Source: Paenibacillus sp. OV219
GTDB taxonomy: Bacteria > Bacillota > Bacilli > Paenibacillales > Paenibacillaceae
Length of the DNA: 64,000 nt
Assembly: GCF_900110075.1 (NCBI RefSeq)
Contig: NZ_FOCJ01000014.1
Coordinates: 62,001-126,000 of the forward strand
Reading direction: 5' to 3'
Numbering within the stretch: position 1 is the first letter of the stretch; every line of letters begins with the position of its first letter. Shown here piece by piece: positions 36,324 to 44,888 of this stretch. The position numbers were made by a program, and so were the translations under genes. The notes below the pieces were generated by a model. That model made no database searches, was not told where the DNA came from, and saw only the letters and a program-made list of their open reading frames with translations.

Positions 36324-37718
36324 TTAGCCTTGGCTGCCGATAAACGCGTAACGCGCGATGATAAGAATCGCGAGCACCCACATGAGCCAATGCACTTTGT
36401 AGCCGCCCTTCTTGCCCGCTACGTTCGCAGCAGTTGCAAGCACGACGTATGCGACGATACCAAACGATACACCGTTAGCGATGTTGTACGTGAAAGGCAT
36501 CATAGCGATTGTCAGGAACGAAGGGATTGCATACACCATGTCTTGGAAGTCGATTTCTTTGATCGATTGAACCATCAACACGCCTACAATGATCAGTGCT
36601 GCTGCTGTTGCAGAGCCTGGGATCAAGGAGATCAGCGGCCACAGGAACAATGCTGCGAGGAACGCTACGCCTGTCGTTACCGCAGTAAGACCAGTACGTC
36701 CGCCTTGCGCGATACCTGCGGAGCTCTCAACAAATGCCGTAACTGTGCTCGTACCAAGTACTGCACCGCCGCTGACGCCGACAGCGTCAACAAGCATTGC
36801 TTTACCGATCAGCTTCTTGCCCTTCTCAGGGTCTTTCATGTAGCCAGCTCGGTTCGCTGTACCAACGAGCGTACCGAATGTATCGAACAACTCAACGAAT
36901 GTGAACGTTGCGATGATGGAGATCAAGCCTGTATCGAAAGCGCCTTTGAAGTCGAAGTCCCAGAAGTTGCCTTTGCTGAAGTCTGGTGTCCACTTCTGGC
37001 CTTCCAATGTTGCAGAAACATCAACGTTGCCAGTGATGATTGCGATAATCGTAACGCCGATAATACCGAACAAGATTGCGCCTGGCACGCGAAGCACGAG
37101 CAGAATCGCGATGAGCAGAACACCGATCAGCGTCAGGTACACGCTTGGGTTTTCCAAGCTACCCATGTGGAACACGGATTCAAAACCAAGCACATCGGTG
37201 AATACACCTTTAGGAACGTCGGTAACTGTATTCTCTATGCCGACTGTCATGATGCCGCTGTTCTTCAGACCGATGATCGTGATGAACAGACCGATACCAA
37301 CTGTAATCGAGTGCTTCAAGCTGTCAGGAACAGCAACGATGAGCAATTGACGAATTTGTGTAATCGTCAGAATGAAGAAGATAATGCCGGAAATGAATAC
37401 TGCCGTTAGTCCAACCGATGGCGAAATCGGCGTGTTCGTCGCTTTCGAAGCGAGTACTGTCGCTGCGAAGTAAGCGTTGAGTCCCATACCAGGAGCGAGC
37501 GCTACCGGGAAGTTCGCGAACAAGCCCATTGCAGCTGTGAAAATACCGCCTGCGAGCGCTGTTGCCAAGAACACCGAGTAAGCATCAAGTCCTGCATTGC
37601 CCAGAATACCTGGGTTGACGGCGAGTATGTATGCCATCGTCATAAAAGTTGTAAGGCCCGCCATAATCTCTGTCCTTACATTTGTTCCGCGTTCCTTCAG
37701 TCGAAAGAAACTATCCAT
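36324..37718 (-). CDS. pbuG: NCS2-family guanine/hypoxanthine permease (PbuG/AzgA-like)
   Basis: 464 residues, about 12-14 membrane segments. MDSFFRLKERGTNVRTEIMA, TFMTMAYILAVNPGILG, PGMGLNAYFA and a TSTVTAFVESSAGIAQGGRT block identify the AzgA/PbuG branch. A guanine-class riboswitch in its leader supports import of guanine or hypoxanthine. Order guaA-pbuG-purE matches B. subtilis. There is no good hint for adenine preference. Confidence 0.92.
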   Translation of the reverse strand: MDSFFRLKERGTNVRTEIMAGLTTFMTMAYILAVNPGILGNAGLDAYSVFLATALAGGIFTAAMGLFANFPVALAPGMGLNAYFAATVLASKATNTPISPSVGLTAVFISGIIFFILTITQIRQLLIVAVPDSLKHSITVGIGLFITIIGLKNSGIMTVGIENTVTDVPKGVFTDVLGFESVFHMGSLENPSVYLTLIGVLLIAILLVLRVPGAILFGIIGVTIIAIITGNVDVSATLEGQKWTPDFSKGNFWDFDFKGAFDTGLISIIATFTFVELFDTFGTLVGTANRAGYMKDPEKGKKLIGKAMLVDAVGVSGGAVLGTSTVTAFVESSAGIAQGGRTGLTAVTTGVAFLAALFLWPLISLIPGSATAAALIIVGVLMVQSIKEIDFQDMVYAIPSFLTIAMMPFTYNIANGVSFGIVAYVVLATAANVAGKKGGYKVHWLMWVLAILIIARYAFIGSQG

Positions 37719-37770
37719 TTTTGAAATACCCTCCCCAAAAAATGTGTCAGAACAAACAGGAACTTAGAAT

Positions 37771-37806
37771 AAAAAAATGCCGATCATAAAAATATGATCG
37801 GCATTT
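37771..37806 (-). terminator. Riboswitch terminator before pbuG
   Basis: Minus strand AAATGCCGATCATA pairs with TATGATCGGCATTT around TTTTT, followed by a seven-T run. It stands 50 bases before the pbuG start. Confidence 0.92.
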
Positions 37807-37884
37807 GCTCTATCTAGGTTCCACGCAAAACAAGACGTAACGCTTAGGCGAATGGACCGTTCGCGCGTTCAATAGTCTTGCTTT

Positions 37885-37950
37885 TTCGTAGACAGGTCAT
37901 TTACGGTGACCTCGTAGAGACTCTCAAGCCGATTCTTGAGATTATACGAA
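37885..37950 (-). promoter_or_regulatory. Purine (guanine-class) riboswitch aptamer for pbuG
   Basis: Minus strand TTCGTATAATCTC (P1 and J1/2), GTCTCTACGAGG, CCGTAAATGACC, and TGTCTACGAA closing P1. The ligand-pairing base is C (GTCTAC). It is the second such riboswitch in the window, so import and synthesis respond to the same signal. The rest of the gap 37719-38114 holds no gene. Confidence 0.93.
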
Positions 37951-38114
37951 AACATATGCTGTTTGTGTTTGTTGTGTAATGATTCAATCAACATAATAGC
38001 GACTAACGGTTTCCTCTGTCAATGGGAAAGCCTGTCACAAATGAAAGAATAGCTGACATAACGTAAAAAAAGTTGCCCTTGACCGTTTATCTGATAGGTT
38101 TCCCTAAATTACCC

Positions 38115-39188
38115 TTATTTAAGCGTATTCGTAATTTGCGCCTTAGCCTTCAGTTCCTCCAGCCAGGTAGCGGAACGCTCGCTAACCTTCTGGCGAATGA
38201 TCAATTCCTTAATCTCAGCTTGATGCTCTTCAAACTTCGCCGCCTTTGCTGCCTTGTGATCGGTTACTTTGATGATGTGATAACCAAACTGCGTCTTGAT
38301 CGGTCCGCCAAGCTCGCCAGCCTTGAGTGAGAACGCTGCTTTCTCAAACTCAGCAACCATTACTCCTTTGCCGAAGTAACCGAGATCGCCGCCAGCATCC
38401 TTACTGCCTGTGTCTAATGACTTCTCTTTCGCCAGCTTCGCAAAATCCCCGCCAGCCTTCAGCTGCTTCATAATCTCATCAGCTTCTGCTTTCGTCGCTA
38501 CAAGTATATGCGATGCTTTCACCTGCTCTGGCTGATCGAACATCGCCCGATTCTCGTCAAAATATTGTTTCACATCTGCGTCAGTCACTTTCACAAGCGG
38601 CTCGATGAGCTTGCGAATGCGAAGCTGCTTCGACGTTTGCTTCTTCAAATCTTCGAGTGTCATGCTCGCCTGCTGCAAAGCAGACTCAAATTCCTTTTCA
38701 GACGGGAACTGCTTCTTGATTTGCGCGATCTCAGCTTCCACATCCTTGTCGCTGACGACGATACCCTTCTTCTTCGCCTCTTGGCCAACAAGCTTATCTT
38801 GAATCAAGTTATCTAGCGTTTGCACTCCGCCAAGTGCAGCCATCGCATTGTACAGCTCGTTCTTTGTAATGGTTTCGCCATTCACTGAACCAACCGCTTC
38901 ATTCCCGCGATCGCCGAGTGGTGACTTGTCCGGCTTGCCGGCAATAGTAACTGAATTTGAAGCGGCATTGTAGTTGACACTTGCACCGAGCATCTCAGCG
39001 GCTGAGCGGAGCGGAACGTAGGTAACGCCCTTAATGGATACAGGTTCTACCGTTGATTTCTGACCATTTACAATCAATGTCATTTTCGTTGCAGCGTATG
39101 CCCCTGCACCTGCCGCAAGTGCCAACCCCATAACGACAAGTAGCGCTACTCCGACTCTACGAAACAGAATGCTTTTACGATTAATCAC
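38115..39188 (-). CDS. Secreted PrsA-like peptidyl-prolyl isomerase with copper-amine-oxidase-like N-domain
   Basis: 357 residues. A signal anchor (VGVALLVVMGLALAAGAG) precedes a stalk of the copper amine oxidase N-terminal type (LIVNGQKSTVEPVSIKGV, YVPLRSAAEMLGASV), which in Paenibacillaceae surface proteins probably binds the cell wall. A SurA/PrsA-like helical chaperone region (about 95-205) and a parvulin domain (VKASHILVATKAEADEIM, GGDLGYFGKGVMV, TQFGYHIIKV) follow. It helps fold exported proteins. No lipobox is seen, unlike B. subtilis PrsA. Confidence 0.9.
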   Translation of the reverse strand: MINRKSILFRRVGVALLVVMGLALAAGAGAYAATKMTLIVNGQKSTVEPVSIKGVTYVPLRSAAEMLGASVNYNAASNSVTIAGKPDKSPLGDRGNEAVGSVNGETITKNELYNAMAALGGVQTLDNLIQDKLVGQEAKKKGIVVSDKDVEAEIAQIKKQFPSEKEFESALQQASMTLEDLKKQTSKQLRIRKLIEPLVKVTDADVKQYFDENRAMFDQPEQVKASHILVATKAEADEIMKQLKAGGDFAKLAKEKSLDTGSKDAGGDLGYFGKGVMVAEFEKAAFSLKAGELGGPIKTQFGYHIIKVTDHKAAKAAKFEEHQAEIKELIIRQKVSERSATWLEELKAKAQITNTLK

Positions 39189-39286
39189 CTAATGAACCTC
39201 CCGATATTCTGACGACGTTTAATGATTTCATACTAGAATTCTATATCATTCGTTTGTAATCTTAAACCATTTGACTTGGATTTGCC

Positions 39287-39336
39287 CATAAAAAAACTCC
39301 CTTTTATTTGCTAAACAACGCAGATAAAAGAGAGTC
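39287..39336 (-). terminator. Terminator of guaA
   Basis: ACTCTCTTTTATCTGC pairs with GCAAATAAAAGGGAGT on the minus strand (two mismatches), then seven T. It begins 28 bases after the guaA stop. Confidence 0.88.
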
Positions 39337-39363
39337 AGTTTCTTTACACTTATTTATATCAGC

Positions 39364-40902
39364 CTATTCCCACTCGATCGTTGCAGGCGGCTTCGATGTT
39401 ACGTCGTAAACGATACGGTTGACGTTGTCGACCTCGTTAACGATACGTACGGAGATTTTCTCAAGTACGTCCCAAGGGATACGCGCCCAGTCAGCTGTCA
39501 TACCGTCGATGGAAGTCACGGCGCGGATGCCGACCGTGTACGAATACGTACGCGCGTCGCCCATAACGCCAACGCTCTTCATGTTCGGCAGCGCTGTGAA
39601 GTATTGCCAAATTTCACGGTCAAGACCTGCCTTTGCAATCTCGTCGCGAAGAATCGCATCGGATTCACGAACGATCGTCAGCTTGTCCTCCGTCACTTCG
39701 CCAAGTACGCGGATCGCAAGACCTGGACCTGGGAACGGCTGACGCCATACGATCGCTTCTGGAAGTCCGCACTCTTCGCCGACTTTACGAACTTCATCCT
39801 TGAAGAGCGCCTTAAGCGGCTCTACAAGCTTGAATTTAATATCTTCAGGCAAGCCGCCAACGTTGTGATGCGACTTGATCGTTTGAGCTGTAGCCGTACC
39901 GCTCTCTACGATATCCGTGTATAGCGTACCTTGTGCGAGGAATTCGAAGTCATCGAACTTCGCGGATTCCTCTTGGAACACGTAAATAAACTCGTTGCCG
40001 ATAATTTTACGCTTCTGTTCCGGATCTTCGACGCCTTTCAGCTTGCCAAGGAAACGGTCGCGCGCGTCGATTTTAACCACTTTCATATCGAACTTGCCGA
40101 CGAACGTTTCCATAACACCTTCCGCCTCGTCTTTACGCAGCAAGCCGTGATCGATGAACATACAAGTCAGCTTGTCTCCGATCGCTTTGTGAAGCAAGAT
40201 CGCAACAACGGACGAATCAACGCCGCCGGACAATGCGCAAAGCACTTTGCCGTTGCCGACCTGTGCACGAATATCGCGAATCGTATCGTCGATAAAAGTG
40301 CTCATGCTCCAATTGCCTTCACAGCCGCACACATTGTAGAGGAAGTTGCGGATCATTTCGTTACCTTGAACGGAGTGACGCACCTCTGGGTGGAATTGTA
40401 CCGCGAACAGCTTGCGCTCCGGATGACTCATCGCCGCAATTGGCGCATGGTCCGTACTCGCATCTACGCGGAAGCCTGCTGGCAGCTCGGTAACGTGGTC
40501 GCCGTGGCTCATCCATACCGTTTGGTTCGAATCCAAGCCTTGCACAAGCTCGCTGCCAGCTGCGAATGCAACGTCAGCTTTGCCGTATTCACGCTTGCCT
40601 GCACGCTCAACTTTACCGTCGAGTTGGTGCGCAATCAGCTGCATGCCGTAGCAAATACCGAAGATTGGCAATCCCAGCTCATAAATTGCAGGATCTACAA
40701 GCGGCGATTTCTCCTCATATACACTTGCCGGTCCACCCGAGAACACGATGCCTTTCGGCTGCAGCTCACGGATTCGTTCTACCGAGGTATTGTAAGGCAG
40801 CAATTCGCTGTATACGCCTAAATCCCGGATACGTCTTGCAATCAACTGGTTGTACTGTCCGCCGAAATCAAGGACGACGATCATTTCATTTGGCTTATTC
40901 AC
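39364..40902 (-). CDS. guaA: GMP synthase (glutamine-hydrolysing)
   Basis: 512 residues from the GTG at 40902, aligning with the Bacillus start ([19 protein letters not shown]). GGGAGG lies upstream. Class I amidotransferase with Cys in [12 protein letters not shown] and AVQFHPEV. The ATP pyrophosphatase P-loop is [14 protein letters not shown]. The C-terminal dimerisation domain has [18 protein letters not shown] and ends KPPATIEWE. It converts XMP to GMP. Confidence 0.98.
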   Translation of the reverse strand: MNKPNEMIVVLDFGGQYNQLIARRIRDLGVYSELLPYNTSVERIRELQPKGIVFSGGPASVYEEKSPLVDPAIYELGLPIFGICYGMQLIAHQLDGKVERAGKREYGKADVAFAAGSELVQGLDSNQTVWMSHGDHVTELPAGFRVDASTDHAPIAAMSHPERKLFAVQFHPEVRHSVQGNEMIRNFLYNVCGCEGNWSMSTFIDDTIRDIRAQVGNGKVLCALSGGVDSSVVAILLHKAIGDKLTCMFIDHGLLRKDEAEGVMETFVGKFDMKVVKIDARDRFLGKLKGVEDPEQKRKIIGNEFIYVFQEESAKFDDFEFLAQGTLYTDIVESGTATAQTIKSHHNVGGLPEDIKFKLVEPLKALFKDEVRKVGEECGLPEAIVWRQPFPGPGLAIRVLGEVTEDKLTIVRESDAILRDEIAKAGLDREIWQYFTALPNMKSVGVMGDARTYSYTVGIRAVTSIDGMTADWARIPWDVLEKISVRIVNEVDNVNRIVYDVTSKPPATIEWE

Positions 40903-41074
40903 TTTGCCTTTGGCCTCCCTCAAATCATTGTGTCAATTATATATACGCGATGTGGGACAGTCAAGGCGGCTCGGGGCTTTAGAAAAGGACAGGAGATGAC
41001 ATTTCAACAACTTGTTTATTATGTAAACGTTTCATATTGTTTGGAAGATGATTAGTGGTAGATACAAAACAAAA

Positions 41075-41103
41075 AGCATGGGACTCCAGGTCCCATGCTT
41101 CTT
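41075..41103 (-). terminator. Terminator of the ParM-like gene
   Basis: AAGCATGGGA pairs with TCCCATGCTT around CTCCAGG-like bases. The minus strand continues TTTTGTTTTG. Confidence 0.88.
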
Positions 41104-41118
41104 CATTAATTCGTACAA

Positions 41119-42249
41119 TTATTGCGGCTGCTCGCTCGATGCAGCTGTTTGCTGCTGCGCTGCAAGCGCCTGGTTCTGCTTATTCCGCGCAAGCTTCAAA
41201 TAACCGTGAACGTTCTGGAACTCGCTCTCCGTCACGAAGCGAAGACGCACATTGCCCGCTGCTTCGTTGATGTAATCGCGTAGCGCGATTGCGCCGCCGC
41301 CGAGTACGTAGAAGCATTGAATGTCCGGATTCTTCTTCCAACGCTTCAGAATCAGATCAACAACCTTGTTTGCTGCGCGAGTGAAGTAGTTGTCGACGAT
41401 TGGACGGATGTCCGCCTGCCCTTCGCCAATACGCTGGATGACATAATCGCGTGCTTTAATCCGCTGAATGAGCTTCGTCCGGCTTTGGAAACGGTGGCCG
41501 AACTCATCTTCGACGTCGCGGATAATGTTATCGAGGTAGCTGGCAAGGCCGAACTGCTCGCCCGTGCTGTGCTGATTATCGATGCTCATCCGTCTAATGA
41601 CTGGAAAATCCGTCGTGAGCGCGCCCATCTCGCAAATGCCGATGCAGCCGTAATACAGCTCTTCATTACGAACCGACAGGTTGTCGTGAGTCGCCATGTG
41701 GAATAGTGCCGCAGCACCTTCGATGGATATAACGGCACGTTTAATAATGACGCGAATCGAGCGTCCGCGAAGCTTCGGCGTCGATAGGAACGACACCTCA
41801 TGCTCGCCGACAAGACGCTCTTCGAAGCTTTTATGGAAGCCAGCATAGGTACGCACTGGAAGACCTGTGCCGATAATGTACTCCACCACTTGTGTGGACT
41901 GGCCTTCGGCCGTCTCATAGCTCTGGCTTGTCAGACCAGCATAAGCAAGCGCCGTCAAGGCGACGATCAACGCTTGATCGCTAGTCGCTTTATTATCCGT
42001 TTCTTCCAGCTCGGAATTATCTTGATCCTCCATCGCCAAGAGGCCGACGAAATAGCGCTGATTGTTCTTCTTCAGCTTCGGGCTGTATACCCGCACATCA
42101 AGCGCTTTAAGCGGCGAATCTTCTTCCTGGAACACATGTCTCTCATAGCCGGGAGAGAGGATGCTCGGTACTACAATCGGCTCGGAAGAGCCGTCTACAA
42201 CCAGTTTCACACTATCGTTCCCTATATCTATGCCTGCGAGTTTAATCAC
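41119..42249 (-). CDS. ParM/StbA-family actin-like ATPase
   Basis: 376 residues from the GTG at 42249 with GGGGG upstream. Actin-fold phosphate loop 1 is LAGIDIGNDSVKLVVDG, a later strand is CIGICEMGALTTDFPVI, and the adenosine motif is CFYVLGGGAIALRDYI. The C-terminal tail is Gln/Ala rich. ParM filaments segregate plasmids together with a ParR adaptor, but no parR-like gene or parC repeats are seen here and the neighbours are core genes. A chromosomal cytoskeletal role is therefore possible. Function is inferred from fold only. Confidence 0.85.
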   Translation of the reverse strand: MIKLAGIDIGNDSVKLVVDGSSEPIVVPSILSPGYERHVFQEEDSPLKALDVRVYSPKLKKNNQRYFVGLLAMEDQDNSELEETDNKATSDQALIVALTALAYAGLTSQSYETAEGQSTQVVEYIIGTGLPVRTYAGFHKSFEERLVGEHEVSFLSTPKLRGRSIRVIIKRAVISIEGAAALFHMATHDNLSVRNEELYYGCIGICEMGALTTDFPVIRRMSIDNQHSTGEQFGLASYLDNIIRDVEDEFGHRFQSRTKLIQRIKARDYVIQRIGEGQADIRPIVDNYFTRAANKVVDLILKRWKKNPDIQCFYVLGGGAIALRDYINEAAGNVRLRFVTESEFQNVHGYLKLARNKQNQALAAQQQTAASSEQPQ

Positions 42250-42441
42250 CAAATATCCCCCGTTCGTTTACGTAAAGCTAGCCATGTTAGTTGACTCAAT
42301 TCGCTATATCGGTACAAAATCCTTTTTTTCGACATTTTTTTACGAAATCTAAGTTTTTTCCCCACAGTTGCCGATGAATAGCGGTGTATGCTTTATTGAG
42401 CGGGAATGAATCACTCTTCAAACATTTTTTAGGAGGTAGAC

Positions 42442-43452
42442 ATGAAAAAATCTGTAGTCCCTCGTAACAAGCATTTCACTTTTCTTGTCTTGCCGGACGG
42501 CGCAAGTCCAGTACTGCGTTTTCGGGTAAACGCCTACCTTCTGGTTATGCTTCCTATCATTATCGTATTGCTGATTGCTATAGCATCAACGCTGTACCTG
42601 CTGCATGATCGTGCGCGCGGGCAGCTGGATCAACTTCACAGCAAGCTTACCTCCACTAATGAAGCATATACTTTGCAGCTAGCCAAGAAAGAAGGAACGA
42701 TTAAGCAGCTACAAGGTGAACTGGCCCAGCTTGCACAGCAAGCGGAGTCGGTGGAGGTGCGCGTCGAGGAGCTGAACAAGCTGGAATCCGATGTGAAATC
42801 GCTTGTCGGCTTACCGCAAGAAAACGATGCTGCCAAGTCAGACGACAATGGCGTCGGCGGTGAATTCGTAGAAATTAAAGAAGACGACATCGTAGGGCTG
42901 GCTCATAATACAGAGATGATTTTCAATTCACTCGGGGATGAAATTACCGACCTGAAAGAACGGCTTTCTTCGACGAGAGAGCAAGCTCAGAAACGTCTAC
43001 AAACGCTTCGTGTCACACCGACATATTGGCCTACGCAATCCCAGCGGATTACTTCATTCTTCGGCGTTCGGATGGATCCGTTCTCCGGCGAGGCTGGCGT
43101 ACATAAAGGAATTGACATCGCAGGACACAGAGGAGATTCCGTATTTGCAGCAGCAGACGGCCGTGTCGTAGATACCGGCACTATGACCGAGCGCGGCAAT
43201 TATGTGACGATTACGCATGCGATGGGACTTACGACAAGATATTTTCATCTCAGCAAAATAATAGCGCACACCGGAGACCGCGTTCAGCAAGGTGATGTCA
43301 TTGGCGAGATCGGTTCTACGGGGAGAAGCACAGGGCCTCATCTTCATTTTGAAGTCGTGAAGCATGGCGTATCTGTCGATCCAAGACCTTATTTAAAAAT
43401 GGCGATAAAGGGGAGTTCAGCGAATGTTCAAGTGGAAAAAGGACAAGGTTAG
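42442..43452 (+). CDS. Membrane-anchored M23 (LytM) peptidase
   Basis: 336 residues. It starts MKKSVVPRNKHFTFLVL with AGGAGG upstream. One transmembrane helix (LLVMLPIIIVLLIAIAS), then a coiled coil of about 110 residues. The LytM domain has FFGVRMDPFSGEAGVHKGID (zinc His and Asp), YVTITHAMGL, and the HLHFEV zinc histidine motif preceded by RSTGPHLH. It should cut peptidoglycan cross-links outside the membrane. The 3' end overlaps the bactofilin gene by 29 bases, so the two are made together. Confidence 0.94.
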   Translation: MKKSVVPRNKHFTFLVLPDGASPVLRFRVNAYLLVMLPIIIVLLIAIASTLYLLHDRARGQLDQLHSKLTSTNEAYTLQLAKKEGTIKQLQGELAQLAQQAESVEVRVEELNKLESDVKSLVGLPQENDAAKSDDNGVGGEFVEIKEDDIVGLAHNTEMIFNSLGDEITDLKERLSSTREQAQKRLQTLRVTPTYWPTQSQRITSFFGVRMDPFSGEAGVHKGIDIAGHRGDSVFAAADGRVVDTGTMTERGNYVTITHAMGLTTRYFHLSKIIAHTGDRVQQGDVIGEIGSTGRSTGPHLHFEVVKHGVSVDPRPYLKMAIKGSSANVQVEKGQG

Positions 43453-44722
43453 TTCCAAAATGACTGATACCTTTATTGGTGAAGGCACCATTGTAGAAGG
43501 TACCATTCGTTCGGCAGGCAGTCTGCGTCTGGAAGGCCAGCTTCGCGGCGATATTTCGTGCGAGGGCGATGTCATTCTTGGGGAGAGCGGTTTTGCCATC
43601 TCGAATATTACAGCCAATAACGTTGTACTTGCCGGTCAAGTGAACGGCAATGTGACGATTACAGGGAAGCTGACGATCATGTCGACAGGCAAGCTTTACG
43701 GCAATATGACGGCAGCGTCGCTAACGATTGAAGAAGGCGGATTGCTGCAAGGCAGCAGCGCGATGGATCAAGCTGAGCCCGATGCCTTGAATCCGATGGA
43801 GCGCCGCACCGGCACAGACCGCCGCGTGACGAACCTCCCCTATTCGGGCGAGGAACGCCGCAGCGGGTTGGACCGCCGCGATTTGGCAGCAGGTGAATTA
43901 CCCGCCATTCCGAAGAAGATTAGCTATCGCGCAATTGAGAAGCCAGCGGCTGGCGAGGCTGATGGTGCAGAACAATTGGAATCGACAGAGACAGCTAAAG
44001 AAAACAACGAGAGCATCGTAACTGATCCGTTAAGAGAAAGCGGGAGAGCTTTTATACATAGCATTGCTGGAAGTGCGAAGGAATCCGGGATCGCTGAGAG
44101 TGCGAAGGAAATCGGCGGCTTGGCTGAGAGTGCGAAGGAGTTCAGCGGCATGACAGAGAGTACGAAGGAGTTCGGCGGTATTGCTGAGAGTACGAAGGAA
44201 TTCGGCGAAAATGCAGCAACGTCGCGCTTGGCGAGCAAGCGGCTGAACGAAGGGTTGAATGCGGAGGAACGAGCAGCGCTTAGCGGTATTCTTGTTGCGG
44301 AGGCGAGTGCGGCAGCTACTAGTGAAGCAATTGAGGAAGTGGCTGCTGCGGCTGAGATCGCGGCTGCATTTGAAGAAAGCACAGATGCCAGCGTAGTTGA
44401 TGCTGGAATCGTTGAATCGGCTGAAGGCGATGAAACGTTTGAAGGCGTTGAGCGCGATGAGACAGTTGAGGTTGCTGCTATTCAGCAGGTGAATGCGGAG
44501 GCGAATGCAATTGAAGTCGCAGAGGGCTTGAACACGGAAGCGGCTGTGAGCGTGAATGCGGAAGCGGTTGAGACAGTTGTACAATCCAACAACGTGTATA
44601 GCTATGGGTTCGAGAACCGCGCGAATGGCAGCGAACCCGCGAGTGAGCCGGAGCATAAGGAACGTGACTCGATAGATGACCGAAATGCTACGGATGCCGC
44701 AGCTTTGCTTAGAAATTGGTAA
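43424..44722 (+). CDS. Bactofilin with long repetitive acidic C-terminal tail
   Basis: 432 residues. Residues 13-115 are a polymer-forming bactofilin beta-helix (DTFIGEGTIVEGTIRSAGS, LRLEGQLRGDI, NVTITGKLTIMSTGKLYGN). The next 50 residues contain two RRxxxDRR-type basic patches (MERRTGTDRR, EERRSGLDRRD). From about 205 come 10-11 residue repeats of the form GGIAES(A/T)KEFG, about six copies, and then an Ala/Glu-rich tail. Ordinary bactofilins have 120-200 residues. Pairing with an M23 peptidase is a known cell-shape module. The tail is unexplained. Confidence 0.9.
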   Translation: MFKWKKDKVSSKMTDTFIGEGTIVEGTIRSAGSLRLEGQLRGDISCEGDVILGESGFAISNITANNVVLAGQVNGNVTITGKLTIMSTGKLYGNMTAASLTIEEGGLLQGSSAMDQAEPDALNPMERRTGTDRRVTNLPYSGEERRSGLDRRDLAAGELPAIPKKISYRAIEKPAAGEADGAEQLESTETAKENNESIVTDPLRESGRAFIHSIAGSAKESGIAESAKEIGGLAESAKEFSGMTESTKEFGGIAESTKEFGENAATSRLASKRLNEGLNAEERAALSGILVAEASAAATSEAIEEVAAAAEIAAAFEESTDASVVDAGIVESAEGDETFEGVERDETVEVAAIQQVNAEANAIEVAEGLNTEAAVSVNAEAVETVVQSNNVYSYGFENRANGSEPASEPEHKERDSIDDRNATDAAALLRNW

Positions 44723-44727
44723 TAGGG

Positions 44728-44766
44728 GAAGAGGGTGTAGACTTGGAGTCTACACCCTCTTCTTTT
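44728..44766 (+). terminator. Terminator after bactofilin
   Basis: AGAGGGTGTAGACT pairs with AGTCTACACCCTCT around a 3-base loop, then TCTTTT. The following 44767-44888 holds two copies of AACCGTTAGC and no gene. Confidence 0.93.
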
Positions 44767-44888
44767 GTAGAGAAACTTTGAGCCTACTGTGCCTTCCAAA
44801 GAAGCCACCTGATAACCGTTAGCATCCTAAGAGAGCCATTTGAGATGAAATAGCGGTTCGTGGCAACCGTTAGCGGCTAAGGAACTGA

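Noticed and set aside
41119-42249. ParM-like gene as evidence that the window is a plasmid
   Set aside because: It is surrounded by guaA, yeaC-yeaD-yebA and other chromosomal genes in Bacillus-like order.
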